Shown: one piece after another, positions 63,154 through 64,000 of the stretch | How positions within the stretch are numbered: position 1 is the first letter of the stretch | Layout of the letters: each line of letters opens with the position of its first letter | Origin: Dokdonia sp. Hel_I_53 | GTDB lineage: Bacteria > Bacteroidota > Bacteroidia > Flavobacteriales > Flavobacteriaceae | Reading direction: 5' to 3' | DNA: 64,000 nt | Assembly (NCBI RefSeq): GCF_007827465.1 | Contig: NZ_VISL01000001.1 | Location: forward strand, 1,226,501 to 1,290,500 | The notes under the pieces: model-generated | Told to the model about the DNA's origin: nothing | Database searches by the model: none | The model's input: only the letters and a program-made list of their open reading frames with translations | Program-made: the position numbers and the translations under genes

Positions 63154-63915
63154 TTAATTGTTTTTTGCTGCTACGGCATCTACTGCTTTATTAAAATTAG
63201 CTTTCAAAGTGTGAAATATTTTATCCTTAAAAGTATCTGGGTCTACTTCTGCTTCTATATCTAGCAGCATCGCATGAGCATCAAAGTTTGTGGTACTTGT
63301 ATCAAATTTCTTATCATTAGTTATCTCACGAAAGGCTGCATCTAATAACTGATTTGCTTCGAAAGCGGCAACAGCATTACTTAGTTCTACCGATGAGTTT
63401 TGAATCTTGGTATTTCCAAGTTTTATATCTTTTAGACTTGTTTGTTCTAAATGTACATCATCGGTTTGCGCTACTACAACTGTGTTTTGAACATTTGCTA
63501 TAGATGAAGACTTCTTAATAATAGGCCTCTTGAGATTCTTGTTGCTAGCCACGGCAGCATTAGGTTGTTCTTCATCATCTTCAATTATCTCTGCTACTTG
63601 AGTCGATAATTCTTCTTTGTCATCCTCCTCTTGGCTAAAGATTGGATTTCTTATTTTTTGATCTGTTTCAACGGAAGTATCGGTATTCTCTACATATTGG
63701 TTTTGAAGTAATCCTCTTGAATCATTATTGAAGATAAAAGTAGCAATGCTTATACCTGCAATAAAGCTAGCTGCAATACCTATCCATAACTTCCTCTGGC
63801 TTTTGTTTTTATTCTTCTCTACAGCGAGTTTACCTTCAATTCTATCCCAGGCAGATGCAGTAGGTGTAATACGCCTAGCTTCTAGTTTTTGTTTTATATT
63901 ATTTTCAAAGTTCAT
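63154..63915 (-). CDS. Single-pass membrane protein, probable anti-sigma partner
   Basis: This 253-residue protein has a short cytoplasmic N-terminus (about 45 residues: NIKQKLEARRITPTASAWDRIEGKL), one membrane helix (LWIGIAASFIAGISIATFIF), then a long acidic, low-complexity periplasmic part. The layout and position 11 bases after an ECF sigma gene are typical of unclassified anti-sigma-like proteins in Flavobacteria. No zinc-binding anti-sigma motif was seen, so the role is inferred. Confidence 0.72.
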   Translation of the reverse strand: MNFENNIKQKLEARRITPTASAWDRIEGKLAVEKNKNKSQRKLWIGIAASFIAGISIATFIFNNDSRGLLQNQYVENTDTSVETDQKIRNPIFSQEEDDKEELSTQVAEIIEDDEEQPNAAVASNKNLKRPIIKKSSSIANVQNTVVVAQTDDVHLEQTSLKDIKLGNTKIQNSSVELSNAVAAFEANQLLDAAFREITNDKKFDTSTTNFDAHAMLLDIEAEVDPDTFKDKIFHTLKANFNKAVDAVAAKNN

Positions 63916-63926
63916 CTTTGTCTAAT

Positions 63927-64000
63927 TTAAATGCCTTGCAGGCTAGTATTTAATTCTTTGTCCAGTTGCAGTTGTAATCGCTTTCGTGCTTTAAACAGTT
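63927..64000 (-). CDS. ECF sigma factor, C-terminal end (rest beyond the window)
   Basis: The frame is open from the right edge to TAA at 63929-63927. The 23 visible residues (LFKARKRLQLQLDKELNTSL...) resemble the end of region 4.2 of ECF sigma factors, where the recognition helix runs into a basic tail. The next gene starts 11 bases on. Only the tail is visible, so the call rests on that and on context. Confidence 0.6.
   Translation of the reverse strand, partial: LFKARKRLQLQLDKELNTSLQGI

Overview
The window reads as a stretch of chromosome from a low-GC, probably marine member of the Flavobacteriaceae. The evidence is gliding genes gldB and gldC, a fused SecDF, a short primary sigma factor, many SPII lipoproteins, a Bacteroidetes-order division/cell-wall cluster, and promoters of the TTG-N19-TAnnTTTG type. 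The genus Dokdonia or a close relative is a guess only. No phage, insertion sequence, CRISPR array or rRNA operon was seen. One tRNA is present.

Layout: (1) 1-7.7 kb: 3' end of gyrB, malate dehydrogenase, a secreted orphan, secDF and queE. (2) 7.7-15.7 kb: an outer-membrane barrel gene diverges from a kynurenine/tryptophan degradation operon: kynureninase, a PaiB-like protein, kynurenine 3-monooxygenase, a RidA-like deaminase, an aldehyde dehydrogenase, an atypical SDR and an ACMSD-like decarboxylase. 3-hydroxyanthranilate dioxygenase is absent here. (3) 15.7-23.1 kb: two paralogous lipoproteins, an O-methyltransferase, an S8 protease, tatA, rpoD, rpe and a Bax-inhibitor-1 protein. (4) 23.5-28.1 kb: a split DUF4331 pair, a TPR lipoprotein, and an RskA-like anti-sigma with its ECF sigma factor. 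(5) 28.2-32.1 kb: a Crp/Fnr regulator and a sulfur cluster: TauE/SafE exporter, CstB-like persulfide dioxygenase-rhodanese, and two YeeE/YedE halves. (6) 32.1-37.7 kb: DUF421 and DUF892 proteins, three tiny hydrophilic proteins, and a barrel plus fasciclin operon that shares an ECF-type promoter with region 4. (7) 37.9-54.7 kb: tRNA-Arg, yqeY and the full dcw cluster from mraZ to ftsZ on the minus strand. (8) 55-64 kb: hydrolase, engB, gldC/gldB, nadE, an odd response regulator, dnaG, and an outer-membrane protein with an anti-sigma-like protein and the end of an ECF sigma gene.

The most unusual signal cuts across all of this. A perfect 14-bp palindrome, GCTTTCGCGAAAGC (often 18-22 bp), occurs 17 times exactly and 3 times with one mismatch. 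It lies both between genes and inside reading frames, in all three frames. Other notable points are a Crp-type palindrome at about -42 of the sulfur cluster, two matching ECF promoters 14 kb apart, a phased GTGGT operator ahead of mraZ, a primase that has lost its zinc ligands, and a response regulator with Glu at the phospho-acceptor site.
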